Assembly: GCF_013415845.1 (NCBI RefSeq)
Contig: NZ_CP058907.1
Location: 1,860,001 to 1,924,000 of the forward strand
Direction of reading: 5' to 3'
DNA length: 64,000 nucleotides
From: Rhodopseudomonas palustris
Lineage (GTDB): Bacteria > Pseudomonadota > Alphaproteobacteria > Rhizobiales > Xanthobacteraceae
Positions 1 to 8,615 of the stretch are shown here, piece by piece. Under the pieces are notes generated by a model that searched no databases, was not told the DNA's origin, and saw only the letters and a list, made by a program, of their open reading frames with translations. How positions within the stretch are numbered: the first letter of the stretch is position 1; each line of letters starts with the position of its first letter. The translations under genes and the position numbers were made by a program.

Positions 1-664
1 TGTAGGACGACACACCCAGGAACATGCCGAGCAGCACCCCGGCGATACCGGCGAGCACGCCGTAGATGATCCAGACGACGACGTAGATGTTGGTGAGTTT
101 GAGCCCAAGCAGGGTGACGCCGCGCGGGTTCATCGAGGCTGCCAGCACCGCCTTGCCGATCTTGGTGCGGTTGACCAGCAGCCACAGCAGCGCGATCACC
201 AGGCAGCACACCAGCGCGGTGAAGATCTCGTTGCGCGGGGTACGAACGCCGAGAATCTCGACCACGCCGGTGACGATCGGCAACACCGTCTTGGCGTTGT
301 TGGTGAAAAAGTAAGCGATCGCCTCCTGGATCATGATGCCCCAGAGCAGGGTGCCGGTGAGGACGAAGATCTCCTTCTCCTCATTGGCGATCCGCCGTGA
401 CCGCTGGATCGGCTGCACCACCGCGAAATAGGTCAGCAATGCGATCACCAGGGCGGTGGTGATGCCGATCAGCGCGCCGGCGTAGCTGCCGATGCCGAAC
501 GTGCTCGATGCCGCCCAGGCCGCGACCGCGGCGGCGACCATGATGGCGCCGTGTGACAGGTTGAGCACGCCGGAGACGCCGAAGATCAACGTGAACCCGG
601 TCGCGCCCAGCGCATACAGCGCGCTGATGGCGAAGCCGTCGATCAGGATTTGCAGGGCGAGCAT
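1..664 (-). CDS. LIV-type ABC transporter inner-membrane permease (LivH family), 3' end outside window
   Basis: Read on the minus strand from the ATG at 664-662, the frame stays open to the window edge, giving about 221 residues; the C-terminus is missing. The product begins MLALQILIDGFAISALYALG and has the LivH-type pattern of hydrophobic segments with the NLSHGA motif near residue 36, typical of HAAT permeases that import branched-chain amino acids, amides, urea or aromatic acids. It follows the substrate-binding protein gene (861-2111, same strand) with a terminator and a palindromic repeat between them. ATPase genes would be expected to the left of the window. The substrate cannot be told from sequence. 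Confidence 0.9.
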   Translation of the reverse strand, partial: MLALQILIDGFAISALYALGATGFTLIFGVSGVLNLSHGAIMVAAAVAAWAASSTFGIGSYAGALIGITTALVIALLTYFAVVQPIQRSRRIANEEKEIFVLTGTLLWGIMIQEAIAYFFTNNAKTVLPIVTGVVEILGVRTPRNEIFTALVCCLVIALLWLLVNRTKIGKAVLAASMNPRGVTLLGLKLTNIYVVVWIIYGVLAGIAGVLLGMFLGVSSY

Positions 665-695
665 TCGGGACTTTCAGTTGGCCAAATCCGGGACG

Positions 696-790
696 TCATT
701 CCGGGATGCGCGCCGCCGGCGCGCAGACCCGGAATCCCGAGCTGTTCTGAGATTCCGGGTTCGCGGGCGGCGCCCGCGCCCCGGAATGAC
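696..790. repeat. Palindromic intergenic repeat, family A copy 1
   Basis: Two-armed element that begins with gtcattccggg and ends with ccccggaatgac, with internal acccggaat and attccgggt arms. The same skeleton recurs at six further places in the window, always between genes. It can fold as one long cruciform or two hairpins. Confidence 0.85.
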
Positions 791-815
791 GATGTGGAGA
801 AGCTTGCAGCCGGAC

Positions 816-850
816 GAAAAATGCTCCCGTCCTTGGTGGCGGGAGCATTC
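816..850 (-). terminator. Rho-independent terminator of the binding-protein gene
   Basis: Inverted repeat aatgctcccg (820-829) with cgggagcatt (840-849), 10-nt loop. Read on the minus strand the stem is followed by a run of T. It lies just past the stop of the 861-2111 gene and before the permease gene, so it may cause partial termination and raise binding-protein expression over permease. Confidence 0.75.
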
Positions 851-860
851 GCTGAAGCGG

Positions 861-2111
861 TCAGTTCGCGGCGGCCTTGATGAAGGCCGGGAACTTGATC
901 TTGGCTTTGGCCACTTCCGGCGGCCACACCGCGACCTGCTTGCCGTCCTGCCATTGCAGCATCAGACCGGTGAGCAGGCCCTTGCCGTATTTCAGGCCGT
1001 GGGTGAACGGCTCGTCCTTGCCGTAGAACTGGACGCGGCCGATGGTGCCTTCGTAGTCGGTCTTTTCCAGCGCTTCGACCAGCTTCTCGCCGTCGGTGGA
1101 GCCGGCGCGCTTCACCGCCTCGGCGATGTAATAGACCTCGTCATAGGCGGTGTAGCCGGCATAGGACGGATAGTTGCCGTATTTCTTCTTGAAATTCTCG
1201 GCGAACGGCACCGACTTCGACGTTACCGCGACGCCGGGGCCCGACACGCCCTGGTACAGCACGCCGTCGGAGGCGTTGTTGGTGTCCTTGCCGAAGGTCT
1301 CGTTGGTCGCCTGGGAGGCGATGCCGAACATCGGGATCGGCACCTGCTGGTTCTTCCACTGCACCGTCGGCTGCACGCCGACATGCGAGATGCCGGTGAT
1401 GATCACGTCCGGCTTCGAGCCCTCGATCTTATTGAAGATCGGCGTGAAATCAGTGGTGTCGGGCGAGAACCGGATGTGGTCGAGCACCTTCAGCCCAACC
1501 TTCGGCAGGCACTCCTGGTAGCCGACGTCGAGCGGCTTGGTCCAGGCCGCGTCCTCGCTCATGATCACCGCGCTCTTCATCTGGCGGGCGTCGACCAACA
1601 GGTCCTTCGCTGCATCGCACACCGACTGGGCAAGCTCGCCGGAGGTGAGATAGCCGTGGAAGGTGTATTTGTTCTTCTCGTAGTCCTTGTTGATCGCCTT
1701 GGTGATCTCGTTGGACGCCGCGCCGGGTGTCACGAACGGCGTTTTCAGCCGCGAGGCCCACGGCATCAGCGCCAGCACAACTTCCGAGATGTAGCTGGCG
1801 ATCACCGCGTTGACCTTGTCTTCATTCACGGCGCGCTGGAAAGCGCGTACGGAATCGGCCGACGAGGAGTGGTTGTCGTAGCTGACGATCTCGATCTTGC
1901 GGCCGTCGATGCCGCCCTTCGCGTTGATTTCTTCAGCGGCGAGCTGCGCAGCCTGCGGAATGGAAGCGCCAGCGATCGCCTGCGCTTCGGCGATCACGCC
2001 GATCTTGATCGGGTCGGCGGCGAGCACCGACGAAGCACCGAATCCGATCGCAGTCGCGGCGACCACAGCGCGCATCGACCACGAACGGACATTCGAGGGG
2101 GCTGGAGACAT
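861..2111 (-). CDS. LIV-type ABC transporter periplasmic substrate-binding protein
   Basis: 416 residues, a normal length for the periplasmic-binding-protein-like I fold of HAAT transporters. The N-terminus has a signal peptide: a basic/polar start, then a hydrophobic AVVAATAIGFGASSVLA stretch, with cleavage likely after Ala-Asp near residue 32. The mature protein starts with DPIKIGVIAEAQAIAG, the typical first beta strand of LivJ-like proteins. It captures a small organic solute and delivers it to the permease at 1-664. The start at 2111 is supported by the signal peptide. An ORF on the opposite strand over the same interval is a codon-bias shadow. The ligand is unknown. Confidence 0.92.
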   Translation of the reverse strand: MSPAPSNVRSWSMRAVVAATAIGFGASSVLAADPIKIGVIAEAQAIAGASIPQAAQLAAEEINAKGGIDGRKIEIVSYDNHSSSADSVRAFQRAVNEDKVNAVIASYISEVVLALMPWASRLKTPFVTPGAASNEITKAINKDYEKNKYTFHGYLTSGELAQSVCDAAKDLLVDARQMKSAVIMSEDAAWTKPLDVGYQECLPKVGLKVLDHIRFSPDTTDFTPIFNKIEGSKPDVIITGISHVGVQPTVQWKNQQVPIPMFGIASQATNETFGKDTNNASDGVLYQGVSGPGVAVTSKSVPFAENFKKKYGNYPSYAGYTAYDEVYYIAEAVKRAGSTDGEKLVEALEKTDYEGTIGRVQFYGKDEPFTHGLKYGKGLLTGLMLQWQDGKQVAVWPPEVAKAKIKFPAFIKAAAN

Positions 2112-2317
2112 GGCGTTTCCTCTTTATTGTCTTTGTTTGGGGGCGCGTTGGCCGGCGGCTTGTTGATCAGCCACGAAAAGTGTAGCGCGCGTTTTGTCGC
2201 AGGCAAGCACAATGCTTTTGCATTCACGCGGATTCGCTATGTGCAGCGCAGCGTTGAATGCCAGCGTCCTTTGGGCCAGATGAAGCCGCGCCATGCGCGA
2301 CACAAAGGGGAACCGAG

Positions 2318-3397
2318 TTGAATCAGAGCAAAGATCAGTATCGCATCGCCGTGATCGCGGGCGACGGCATCGGCAAGGAAGTGATGCCGGAAGGATTGCG
2401 CGTGCTTGAAGCGGCCGCGAAGAAGCATCTGGTCAAACTGGTGTTCGACCATTTCGATTTCGCCAGCTACGACTATTACGAGAAGCACGGCCAGATGATG
2501 CCGGACGACTGGAAGGAGAAGATCGGCGGTCACGATGCGATCTTCTTCGGCGCGGTCGGTTGGCCGGCCAAGATCCCGGATCACATTTCGCTGTGGGGTT
2601 CGCTGATCAAGTTCCGCCGCGAGTTTGATCAGTACGTCAACCTGCGCCCCGTGCGGCTGATGCCCGGGGTGCCGTCGCCGCTCGCCGGACGCAAGCCGGG
2701 AGACATCGATTTCTGGGTGGTGCGCGAGAACACCGAGGGCGAATACTCCTCGGTCGGCGGCCGGATGTTCCCCGACACCGAGCGTGAGTTCGTCACCCAG
2801 CAGTCGGTGATGACCCGGGTCGGTGTCGACCGCATTCTGAAGTTCGCGTTCGAACTGGCGCAGTCGCGGCCGAAGCGGCATCTCACCTCGGCGACCAAGT
2901 CGAACGGCATCTCGATCACCATGCCGTATTGGGACGAGCGCGTCGAAGCGGTGGCGAAGAGCTACCCGGAAGTGAAGTGGGACAAGTACCACATCGACAT
3001 CCTCACGGCGCACTTCGTGCTGCATCCGGACTGGTTCGACGTGGTGGTCGGCTCTAATTTGTTCGGCGACATCCTGTCCGACCTTGGTCCGGCCTGCACC
3101 GGCACCATCGGCATCGCGCCGTCGGGCAACATCAATCCGGAGGGCGACTTCCCGAGCGTGTTCGAGCCGGTGCACGGCTCGGCTCCGGACATCGCCGGAC
3201 AGGGCATCGCCAATCCGATCGGAATGATCTGGTCGGGCGCGATGATGCTGGAGCACCTCGGCGAGAAGCAGGCGGCGGATTCGATCGTGAAGGCGATCGA
3301 ACGCACCTTGGAGGAGCGCACGCTCCGCACCCGCGATCTCGGTGGTCAGGCCGACACCTCGGCCTGCGGCAAGGGCGTGGCCGAGATGGTGGAGTAA
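2318..3397 (+). CDS. Tartrate / D-malate dehydrogenase (isopropylmalate dehydrogenase superfamily)
   Basis: 359 residues from a TTG start at 2318, chosen because aaagggg sits 8 nt upstream and the protein then begins NQSKDQYRIAVIAGDGIGKE, matching the family start; an upstream in-frame extension to 2258 looks untranslated. The family oxidatively decarboxylates or oxidises (2R,3S)-2-hydroxyacids with NAD+ and a divalent metal. Visible motifs are GDGIG near residue 16, the metal-binding NLFGDILSDLGP segment near 250, and HGSAPDIAGQGIANP near 285. Family length is about 355-361, which matches. It stands alone, transcribed away from the LIV ABC genes on its left. D-malate (DmlA-like) and tartrate (TtuC-like) are both possible substrates. 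Confidence 0.9.
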   Translation: MNQSKDQYRIAVIAGDGIGKEVMPEGLRVLEAAAKKHLVKLVFDHFDFASYDYYEKHGQMMPDDWKEKIGGHDAIFFGAVGWPAKIPDHISLWGSLIKFRREFDQYVNLRPVRLMPGVPSPLAGRKPGDIDFWVVRENTEGEYSSVGGRMFPDTEREFVTQQSVMTRVGVDRILKFAFELAQSRPKRHLTSATKSNGISITMPYWDERVEAVAKSYPEVKWDKYHIDILTAHFVLHPDWFDVVVGSNLFGDILSDLGPACTGTIGIAPSGNINPEGDFPSVFEPVHGSAPDIAGQGIANPIGMIWSGAMMLEHLGEKQAADSIVKAIERTLEERTLRTRDLGGQADTSACGKGVAEMVE

Positions 3398-3430
3398 GCG
3401 CTCCGTTAGGGGAGCGCGCAGAAGCCGGCG

Positions 3431-4264
3431 TCAGCGGGTCGGTGACGAACCCGCGGCGCTTGCTCGCATCAGCGTCATCGGCTTCCGAAGGCGGCGCCGT
3501 TGCCGGAGCTGCGGCGGCTGCCGCAACGGACGGCGCGGCTTCAGCGCGATCGCGTAGCCGGGCTTGCGGCTCGGCGGAAGCGGGCGAGCCGGATTGCGTG
3601 CCGCCTTACGCTGTTGACGCTTGCTTGCTGCCTTACGGGCGCCACGCGAGATGGGACGGCGGTTCTGGGAGGGCCGCGGCTTGGTGACCTCCCGCGGCCG
3701 CGGCGCGACGATGCGGGTGAACGGCCCCAGCAGGAGAGGGGCCGGTTCCGTTATTTGCTGAGCGGGCGTCGCGGCCTGAGCCAGCACGGCCGAACTCTGC
3801 GTCGTGCTGGTTGGCGGCGGAATCGGAGCGCTGCGGTTCGCGTGCGCCGAGACGTCTGCGCCGGCATCGTGAATCCGGACCACGCGTCGCGGCGGTATTG
3901 GGCCGTCGCGGTGGATGCTGAAAGCCAGGTAGGCGGCGATCAGCACGGCCACGAGCAAGGTGATCGGCGCGCCGACCATCAGCGTGCTGGCCATCACGAT
4001 CATCGCAACTGCAGCGGCCTTCAACAGCTTGTCGCTATCGTCGAATAGCCGCTCGAGCCACAGCCAGTTGCTGCGCGTCCAGATCGGTGGATCGAACCGA
4101 ACGCCGAACGCGGCGCGCGCCTGGGCAAAGCCCAATTCGCGCGCAGAGAGCAAGTACCAGGTAACGAAGAAGGCCAGCAGGAACGCCAGCGTGCCGACGA
4201 GGCCTGCGGCAGAACCGATGATGATGACCAGCGCGAGGGCGAAGACCGCGTACCAATCCTTCAT
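3431..4264 (-). CDS. Membrane protein of unknown function with a basic, proline-rich tail
   Basis: 277 residues. I do not recognise the family. The first about 35 residues form one or two hydrophobic helices (VFALALVIIIGSAAGLVG onward), and a second hydrophobic block lies at about 85-112. The rest is low-complexity, rich in Pro, Arg and Lys, with no catalytic motif, and is probably a cytoplasmic disordered tail. The start at 4264 gives an N-terminal membrane segment at once and no other start is better. It lies downstream of the 2-hydroxyacid dehydrogenase gene on the same strand, 141 nt away, with no clear functional link. The arginine-rich tail might bind nucleic acid or membrane, but this is only a guess. 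Confidence 0.7.
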   Translation of the reverse strand: MKDWYAVFALALVIIIGSAAGLVGTLAFLLAFFVTWYLLSARELGFAQARAAFGVRFDPPIWTRSNWLWLERLFDDSDKLLKAAAVAMIVMASTLMVGAPITLLVAVLIAAYLAFSIHRDGPIPPRRVVRIHDAGADVSAHANRSAPIPPPTSTTQSSAVLAQAATPAQQITEPAPLLLGPFTRIVAPRPREVTKPRPSQNRRPISRGARKAASKRQQRKAARNPARPLPPSRKPGYAIALKPRRPLRQPPQLRQRRRLRKPMTLMRASAAGSSPTR

Positions 4265-4404
4265 GGGAATAACTCCGTGCGATTCGCTAAGTATCGCACA
4301 GACTTAGTTTGCGTGCCGTTGATTCGGATCAGGCCGCGACACCTGTGTGGCGGAGGCAGGCTGGCGACCTGGGATTTTGCGGTAACTAATTGCCGTCGTT
4401 GGGC

Positions 4405-5319
4405 TTAGCTCGCGGCTGCGATCCGCCGGCAATGGGCGCGCGCGGCTGCGATCAGGTTCTCGCTCGCCTCCGGGGTACGGAAGGCCGAATGCGCCGAGAG
4501 CGTCACGTTGGGTAGCGCCGTGAGGGGATGGCCGGTGGGCAGCGGCTCGATGTCGAACACGTCGAGCGCGGCATGGCGGAGGTGACCCGAACGCAGCGCG
4601 TCGATCATCGCGGACTCATCGACGAGGGCGCCGCGCGCAGTGTTGACCAGGATGGCGCCCGGCCGCATCGCGGCGATCCGCTGGCGCGACAAGAACCCGC
4701 GGGTCTCGTCGTTGAGCAAGAGATGCATCGAGACGACGTGGCTGTCGCGAAGCAGAGTGTCGAGATCGACGAAGCGGACGCCGTCGACCTCTTTCGTACT
4801 CCTGTTCCAGGCGATCACCTTCATGCCCGAGCCGTGAGCGATCCGCGCGACTTCTGCGCCAATGCCGCCGAAGCCGATCAGGCCGAGCGTCTTGCCGGTG
4901 AGCTGCATGCCGTCTTCACGCAGCCATTGGCCGTGCCGCATCTCGCGATCCATGATCGCAAGGTTGCGGGACGCGGCCCACATCAGCGCGATGGTTGCTT
5001 CTGCGACCGCGGTGTCGCCGTAGCCGCGGATCAGGTGAACCTCGATGCCGAGCTCAGCGAGCTCTTCGATGTTCATGTAGCTCCGGGCGCCGGTTCCGAG
5101 GAACACGACGTGCTTCAGCCCGGTGCAGCGCCGGGCGACCTCGGTCGGCAGGTAGGTGTGGTCGATCAGCGCGATCGCGGCGCCGGCCAGCACCTCGGGT
5201 AACTGCTCCGGCATCACGTCCGGGTCGCAGTGGATCTTCACGGGTGGATCGCCCGGCGTCGCCATGCGCTCCATCAGCTCGGCGAGCGTATCGCTGGCGT
5301 CGACGAACACCGCGTGCAT
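4405..5319 (-). CDS. D-isomer-specific 2-hydroxyacid dehydrogenase (NAD(P)-dependent)
   Basis: 304 residues. The Rossmann fingerprint GFGGIG lies at 149-154. The catalytic set of the family is in place: Arg229 in NTARG, Glu258 in DVFDIEPLP and His277 in LSAHSAF. The enzyme reduces a 2-oxoacid such as glyoxylate or hydroxypyruvate, or oxidises the D-hydroxyacid, in the cytoplasm. It lies 34 nt downstream of the carbamoylase-like gene on the same strand, so the two are probably one transcript, itself downstream of a LysR gene. The hydroxypyruvate isomerase-like gene at 13468 in the same neighbourhood makes hydroxypyruvate or tartronate semialdehyde chemistry plausible. The exact substrate is not readable from sequence. 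Confidence 0.88.
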   Translation of the reverse strand: MHAVFVDASDTLAELMERMATPGDPPVKIHCDPDVMPEQLPEVLAGAAIALIDHTYLPTEVARRCTGLKHVVFLGTGARSYMNIEELAELGIEVHLIRGYGDTAVAEATIALMWAASRNLAIMDREMRHGQWLREDGMQLTGKTLGLIGFGGIGAEVARIAHGSGMKVIAWNRSTKEVDGVRFVDLDTLLRDSHVVSMHLLLNDETRGFLSRQRIAAMRPGAILVNTARGALVDESAMIDALRSGHLRHAALDVFDIEPLPTGHPLTALPNVTLSAHSAFRTPEASENLIAAARAHCRRIAAAS

Positions 5320-5353
5320 CGTGATCTCCCCCTATCGGCTGGTTTGTCGGCGA

Positions 5354-6610
5354 TTACTTGGCGACGCCGGCGAGTGACAGCACGGTGTGCAGCAGCACGT
5401 TGGCACCGGCGGCGCAGTCGGGCTGGGTCGCGTCCTCCAACTCGTTATGGCTGATGCCGTCCTTGCAGGGCACGAAGATCATCGCGGTCGGAATTCTGGT
5501 GTTGAGGTTGCAGGCATCGTGACCGGCGCCGGAGGTGATGCGGCGGTTCTGATAGCCGAGGGCGTTGGCGGCGCTCTCGACGCTGCCGACCAGGGCAGGA
5601 TCGAAGTGCGTCGGCTCCTTGCGCCACACCAGATCGAGCGCGACCTCGACCTTGCGCCGCGGCGCGATCTCGGCGATCGCGGCGCGCAGCCGCTGGTCGA
5701 GCCGATCCATGATGGTGGCGTCCGCGCTGCGCATGTCGATGGTAAAGGCGATCTCGCCGGGAATGACGTTGCGTGACGGGGAGGCGATCACCGCTTCGCC
5801 GACGGTGCCGACGGCATTGGGGCCGAGCTCGGTTGCGATCTTCTCGACCGCCAGCACGATCTCCGACAGCGTGGCCAGTGCGTCGCGGCGCAGATGCATC
5901 GGGGTCGATCCGGCATGGCTTTCGAAGCCGGTGATCTTGCCGTCGTACCACAGCACGCCCTGGCCATGATCGACCACGCCGATGGTCTTGCCTTCCGCCT
6001 CCAGGATCGGTCCCTGTTCGATATGCAATTCGATGAAGCCAGTGAACGGTTGGGCGCCAACCGGTTTGTCGCCGCGATAGCCGATGCTGTCGAGCGCTTC
6101 GGCGACGCTGATGCCGGCCGCATCCTTGCGCGACAGCACGTCCTCGACGGTGAAGTCGCCGACGAACGCCGCCGAGCCCATCATCGCCGGGGCGAATCGC
6201 GAGCCTTCCTCATTGGTCCAGTTGGTGATGCACAGCGGCAGTTCGGTCTCGATACCGGCGTCGTTGAGCGTCCGGATCACTTCGAGAGCGGCGAGGGTGC
6301 CGAGGATGCCGTCAAACTTGCCGCCGGTCGGCTGGGTATCGAGATGCGAGCCAAGGCCGATCGGTGGCTTGGCCATGTCGCGGCCCTTGCGTAGCGCGAA
6401 CATGTTGCCGAGTGAATCGATGCTGACCTCGAGGCCTGCCTGCTCGCACGCCTGGCGAAACCAGTCGCGCACCTGCTTGTCTTCCGCCGACAGCGTCAGG
6501 CGCTTCACGCCGCCTTTCGGAGTGCCGCCGAACTGCGCGGTGCTGACGATAGTGTCCCACAGCCGCGAGGAATCGATCTGCAGGTTCGAGGCAGTCTTGG
6601 TCATAGTCAC
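5354..6610 (-). CDS. Zn-dependent M20-family amidohydrolase (N-carbamoyl-L-amino acid / ureido acid hydrolase type)
   Basis: 418 residues, normal for the hydantoinase/carbamoylase (AmaB, UAH) branch of M20. Metal ligands are recognisable: His89 in GSHLDTQ, Asp100 in GGKFDG, the Glu134-Glu135 pair in NWTNEEGSRF, His196 in LHIEQGP, and a late His in ISHNE. These enzymes release CO2 and ammonia from N-carbamoyl amino acids or ureidoglycolate-type compounds and work as dimers through a lid domain. Upstream lies a LysR regulator on the same strand (63 nt) and downstream a 2-hydroxyacid dehydrogenase. A product such as glyoxylate would be a good substrate for that dehydrogenase, which favours ureidoglycolate or another allantoin-like ureide, but this is inference. 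Confidence 0.87.
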   Translation of the reverse strand: MTMTKTASNLQIDSSRLWDTIVSTAQFGGTPKGGVKRLTLSAEDKQVRDWFRQACEQAGLEVSIDSLGNMFALRKGRDMAKPPIGLGSHLDTQPTGGKFDGILGTLAALEVIRTLNDAGIETELPLCITNWTNEEGSRFAPAMMGSAAFVGDFTVEDVLSRKDAAGISVAEALDSIGYRGDKPVGAQPFTGFIELHIEQGPILEAEGKTIGVVDHGQGVLWYDGKITGFESHAGSTPMHLRRDALATLSEIVLAVEKIATELGPNAVGTVGEAVIASPSRNVIPGEIAFTIDMRSADATIMDRLDQRLRAAIAEIAPRRKVEVALDLVWRKEPTHFDPALVGSVESAANALGYQNRRITSGAGHDACNLNTRIPTAMIFVPCKDGISHNELEDATQPDCAAGANVLLHTVLSLAGVAK

Positions 6611-6673
6611 TCCGGTAATTCAGCGCGGACGCGCGAGGCAGAACGAAAGTGTGTCAAGCCGGCTGGGCGCGCG

Positions 6674-7624
6674 TCAACCAATCGCCGGTTCAACGACGTG
6701 AGCAATATCGCGGAGCTGCATTGCAGGATCGGGCATGAAGCCACCGGTGTGCGCGATCTCGGCCGCGAGTTCGGCGACGCGCTCGATCGCCACCGTGTCG
6801 GGGGAGGCGAGCCAGCTTGCGGAGAACCGCAGCGGTGAGATCTTCAGGTCGGTCTGCAGAAGTTGCAGCCGGCCTTCGGCGAGTTCGTTCTCCACGATCG
6901 CGGTCGGGATCACCGCGATGCCGAGGCCCTCGATCGCCATGTGGATAACCGTGCCGAGTGAAGCCGAGGCATGCAGGCGGATCGGCGGCAGCTCCGGCTT
7001 ATTGAACAGCGAGCGAACGATCTCATAAGGCTGCGTCTTGCGCGGGAAGGTGATGATCGGGAATTTCGCCAGATCCGCCACCGTCAGCGGACCGTTGCCG
7101 AGGCCGAGCGAGGGGCTGGCGAGGAAGCCGATCGGATACTCGCACAGCACCCGGCTGCGCACGGTGGAAGCCGTCATCGGGCCGAGTAGGAACGCCAGCT
7201 CGATCTCCTGCGCCAACAGCCGGGCGCGCAGGTTCGGGGTGATGTCGACTTCGATCTCCAGCGACAGGTTGGGATAGACCCGGTTCACCTGCTCGATCAG
7301 CCGTGGCAGCCAGGTGTGGACGATGGTCTCGGCGACGCCCAGCCGCAGCACGCCCCGCATGCTCGACTGATCGCTCACCGCCGCCATCATCTCGGTGCGC
7401 AACCGGATCAGCTTCTCGGCATACAGCATCAACTGCCGGCCGCTCGGCGTCGGCGAGGCGACTCGGTGGTCGCGCTGCAGCAGCCGCACTCCGAGCTCCC
7501 GCTCCAGTTGCGCGATCCGCTGCGAGATCGCCGGCTGGGTCGTGTTCAGCTTGTGCGCCGCGCCGCGGAAGCTGCCGAGCGTCACGACCCAAATGAATGT
7601 TTCGAGCGCTTTGAAGTCCACCAT
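6674..7624 (-). CDS. LysR-family transcriptional regulator
   Basis: 316 residues with the LysR winged helix-turn-helix at residues 1-62 (helix pair around [21 protein letters not shown]) and a periplasmic-binding-like effector domain after about 90. It is divergent from the hydro-lyase/ABC operon beginning at 7740 and lies upstream of the carbamoylase and 2-hydroxyacid dehydrogenase on its own strand. That is the classic position of a regulator that senses a substrate or intermediate of both flanking operons. An inverted repeat with the T-N11-A character of LysR sites lies in the 115-nt divergent spacer. Confidence 0.92.
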   Translation of the reverse strand: MVDFKALETFIWVVTLGSFRGAAHKLNTTQPAISQRIAQLERELGVRLLQRDHRVASPTPSGRQLMLYAEKLIRLRTEMMAAVSDQSSMRGVLRLGVAETIVHTWLPRLIEQVNRVYPNLSLEIEVDITPNLRARLLAQEIELAFLLGPMTASTVRSRVLCEYPIGFLASPSLGLGNGPLTVADLAKFPIITFPRKTQPYEIVRSLFNKPELPPIRLHASASLGTVIHMAIEGLGIAVIPTAIVENELAEGRLQLLQTDLKISPLRFSASWLASPDTVAIERVAELAAEIAHTGGFMPDPAMQLRDIAHVVEPAIG

Positions 7625-7657
7625 CGGTCGACTCCTTCAGTCGATAAGACGAGTTTA

Positions 7658-7694
7658 TTGTTTCCGATCAGAAACAAAGATTAGACATTATACT
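7658..7694. promoter_or_regulatory. Candidate LysR operator and -10 box in the divergent spacer
   Basis: Inverted repeat ttgtttc (7658-7664), 6-nt spacer, gaaacaa (7671-7677), followed by tatact at 7689-7694, which would serve as a -10 for the plus-strand operon starting at 7740. The position between a LysR gene and its likely target supports the call. No convincing -35 is present at 17 nt, as expected for an activator-dependent promoter. Confidence 0.55.
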
Positions 7695-7739
7695 AGGCTT
7701 CGGCTCCTGTACTGTCGAGAGACTAGGCAGGACGAGCGA

Positions 7740-8558
7740 ATGACTGTTTTTGCGGCAGAGCAACAGTTCCACGACGCCGAAAGGCCGCTTCCTTCCCATC
7801 AGGCCCGGCTCAACTGCCGCGCCGGACTCGCCGAGACGACGGCCGGCGTGGCGCCCGGTTTCGTGCAGGGCAACCTGGCGATCCTGCCGGAAAAATACGC
7901 CGCCGCCTTCCATCGCTTCTGTCAGCTTAACCCAAAGCCGTGCCCGATCGTCGGTATGTCCGACGTCGGCAACCCGATGATTCCGTCGCTCGGCATCGAC
8001 CTCGACATCCGAACCGACCTGCCGCGCTACCGGGTGTGGCGGGACGGCGAGTTGGTCGAGGAGCCGACCGATATTGTTGCGCATTGGCGTGACGACCTGG
8101 TCGCCTTTGTGATCGGCTGCTCGTTCTCGTTCGAAGAGGCGCTGCTCGCCGATGACATCCCGATCCGCCATATCGAAGAGAAGGTGCGGGTGCCGATGTA
8201 TCGCACCAACATCCCGTGCGAGCCGGCCGGTCCGTTCTCCGGGCCGATGGTGGTGTCGATGCGGCCGCTCAAGCCGAAAGATGCGATCCGCGCGGTCCAG
8301 ATTACCTCGCGCTTTCCCTCCGTTCACGGCGCTCCGGTGCATATCGGATTGCCGCAGTCGATCGGGATCGCCGACATCGCCAAGCCGGACTACGGCGATC
8401 CGGTGCCGATCGGCCCCGACGAATTACCTGTGTTTTGGGCCTGCGGTGTCACTCCCCAGGCGGTGATCGCCGCAGCTAAAGTCCCGTTCGCCATCACCCA
8501 CGCGCCCGGATTGATGCTTGTCACCGACCTGAAGAACAAGCACCTTGCCGTGCTGTAA
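7740..8558 (+). CDS. DUF1445 / YcsI-family putative hydro-lyase
   Basis: 272 residues from the ATG at 7740. The longer in-frame ORF to 7395 runs antisense through the LysR gene and is rejected. Family marks are the central [10 protein letters not shown] motif, the [20 protein letters not shown] segment near residue 160, and the [12 protein letters not shown] block. The family was long annotated as a hydro-lyase and is related to the D-glutamate cyclase domain of DGLUCY, so it probably adds or removes water on a small carboxylic or lactam substrate. It heads a run that continues with a binding protein (57 nt), two permeases and two ATPases, suggesting it acts on the imported compound. Confidence 0.85.
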   Translation: MTVFAAEQQFHDAERPLPSHQARLNCRAGLAETTAGVAPGFVQGNLAILPEKYAAAFHRFCQLNPKPCPIVGMSDVGNPMIPSLGIDLDIRTDLPRYRVWRDGELVEEPTDIVAHWRDDLVAFVIGCSFSFEEALLADDIPIRHIEEKVRVPMYRTNIPCEPAGPFSGPMVVSMRPLKPKDAIRAVQITSRFPSVHGAPVHIGLPQSIGIADIAKPDYGDPVPIGPDELPVFWACGVTPQAVIAAAKVPFAITHAPGLMLVTDLKNKHLAVL

Positions 8559-8615
8559 CGCCGAACCGAACCTCTGACCGCTTCACTCCCAACGTTGGTA
8601 GCAAAGGAAGACGTC

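Noticed and set aside
492..2321. 609-residue plus-strand frame
   Set aside because: It lies opposite the substrate-binding protein gene and is low-complexity Arg/Asp/His-rich, typical of an antisense shadow in high-GC DNA.
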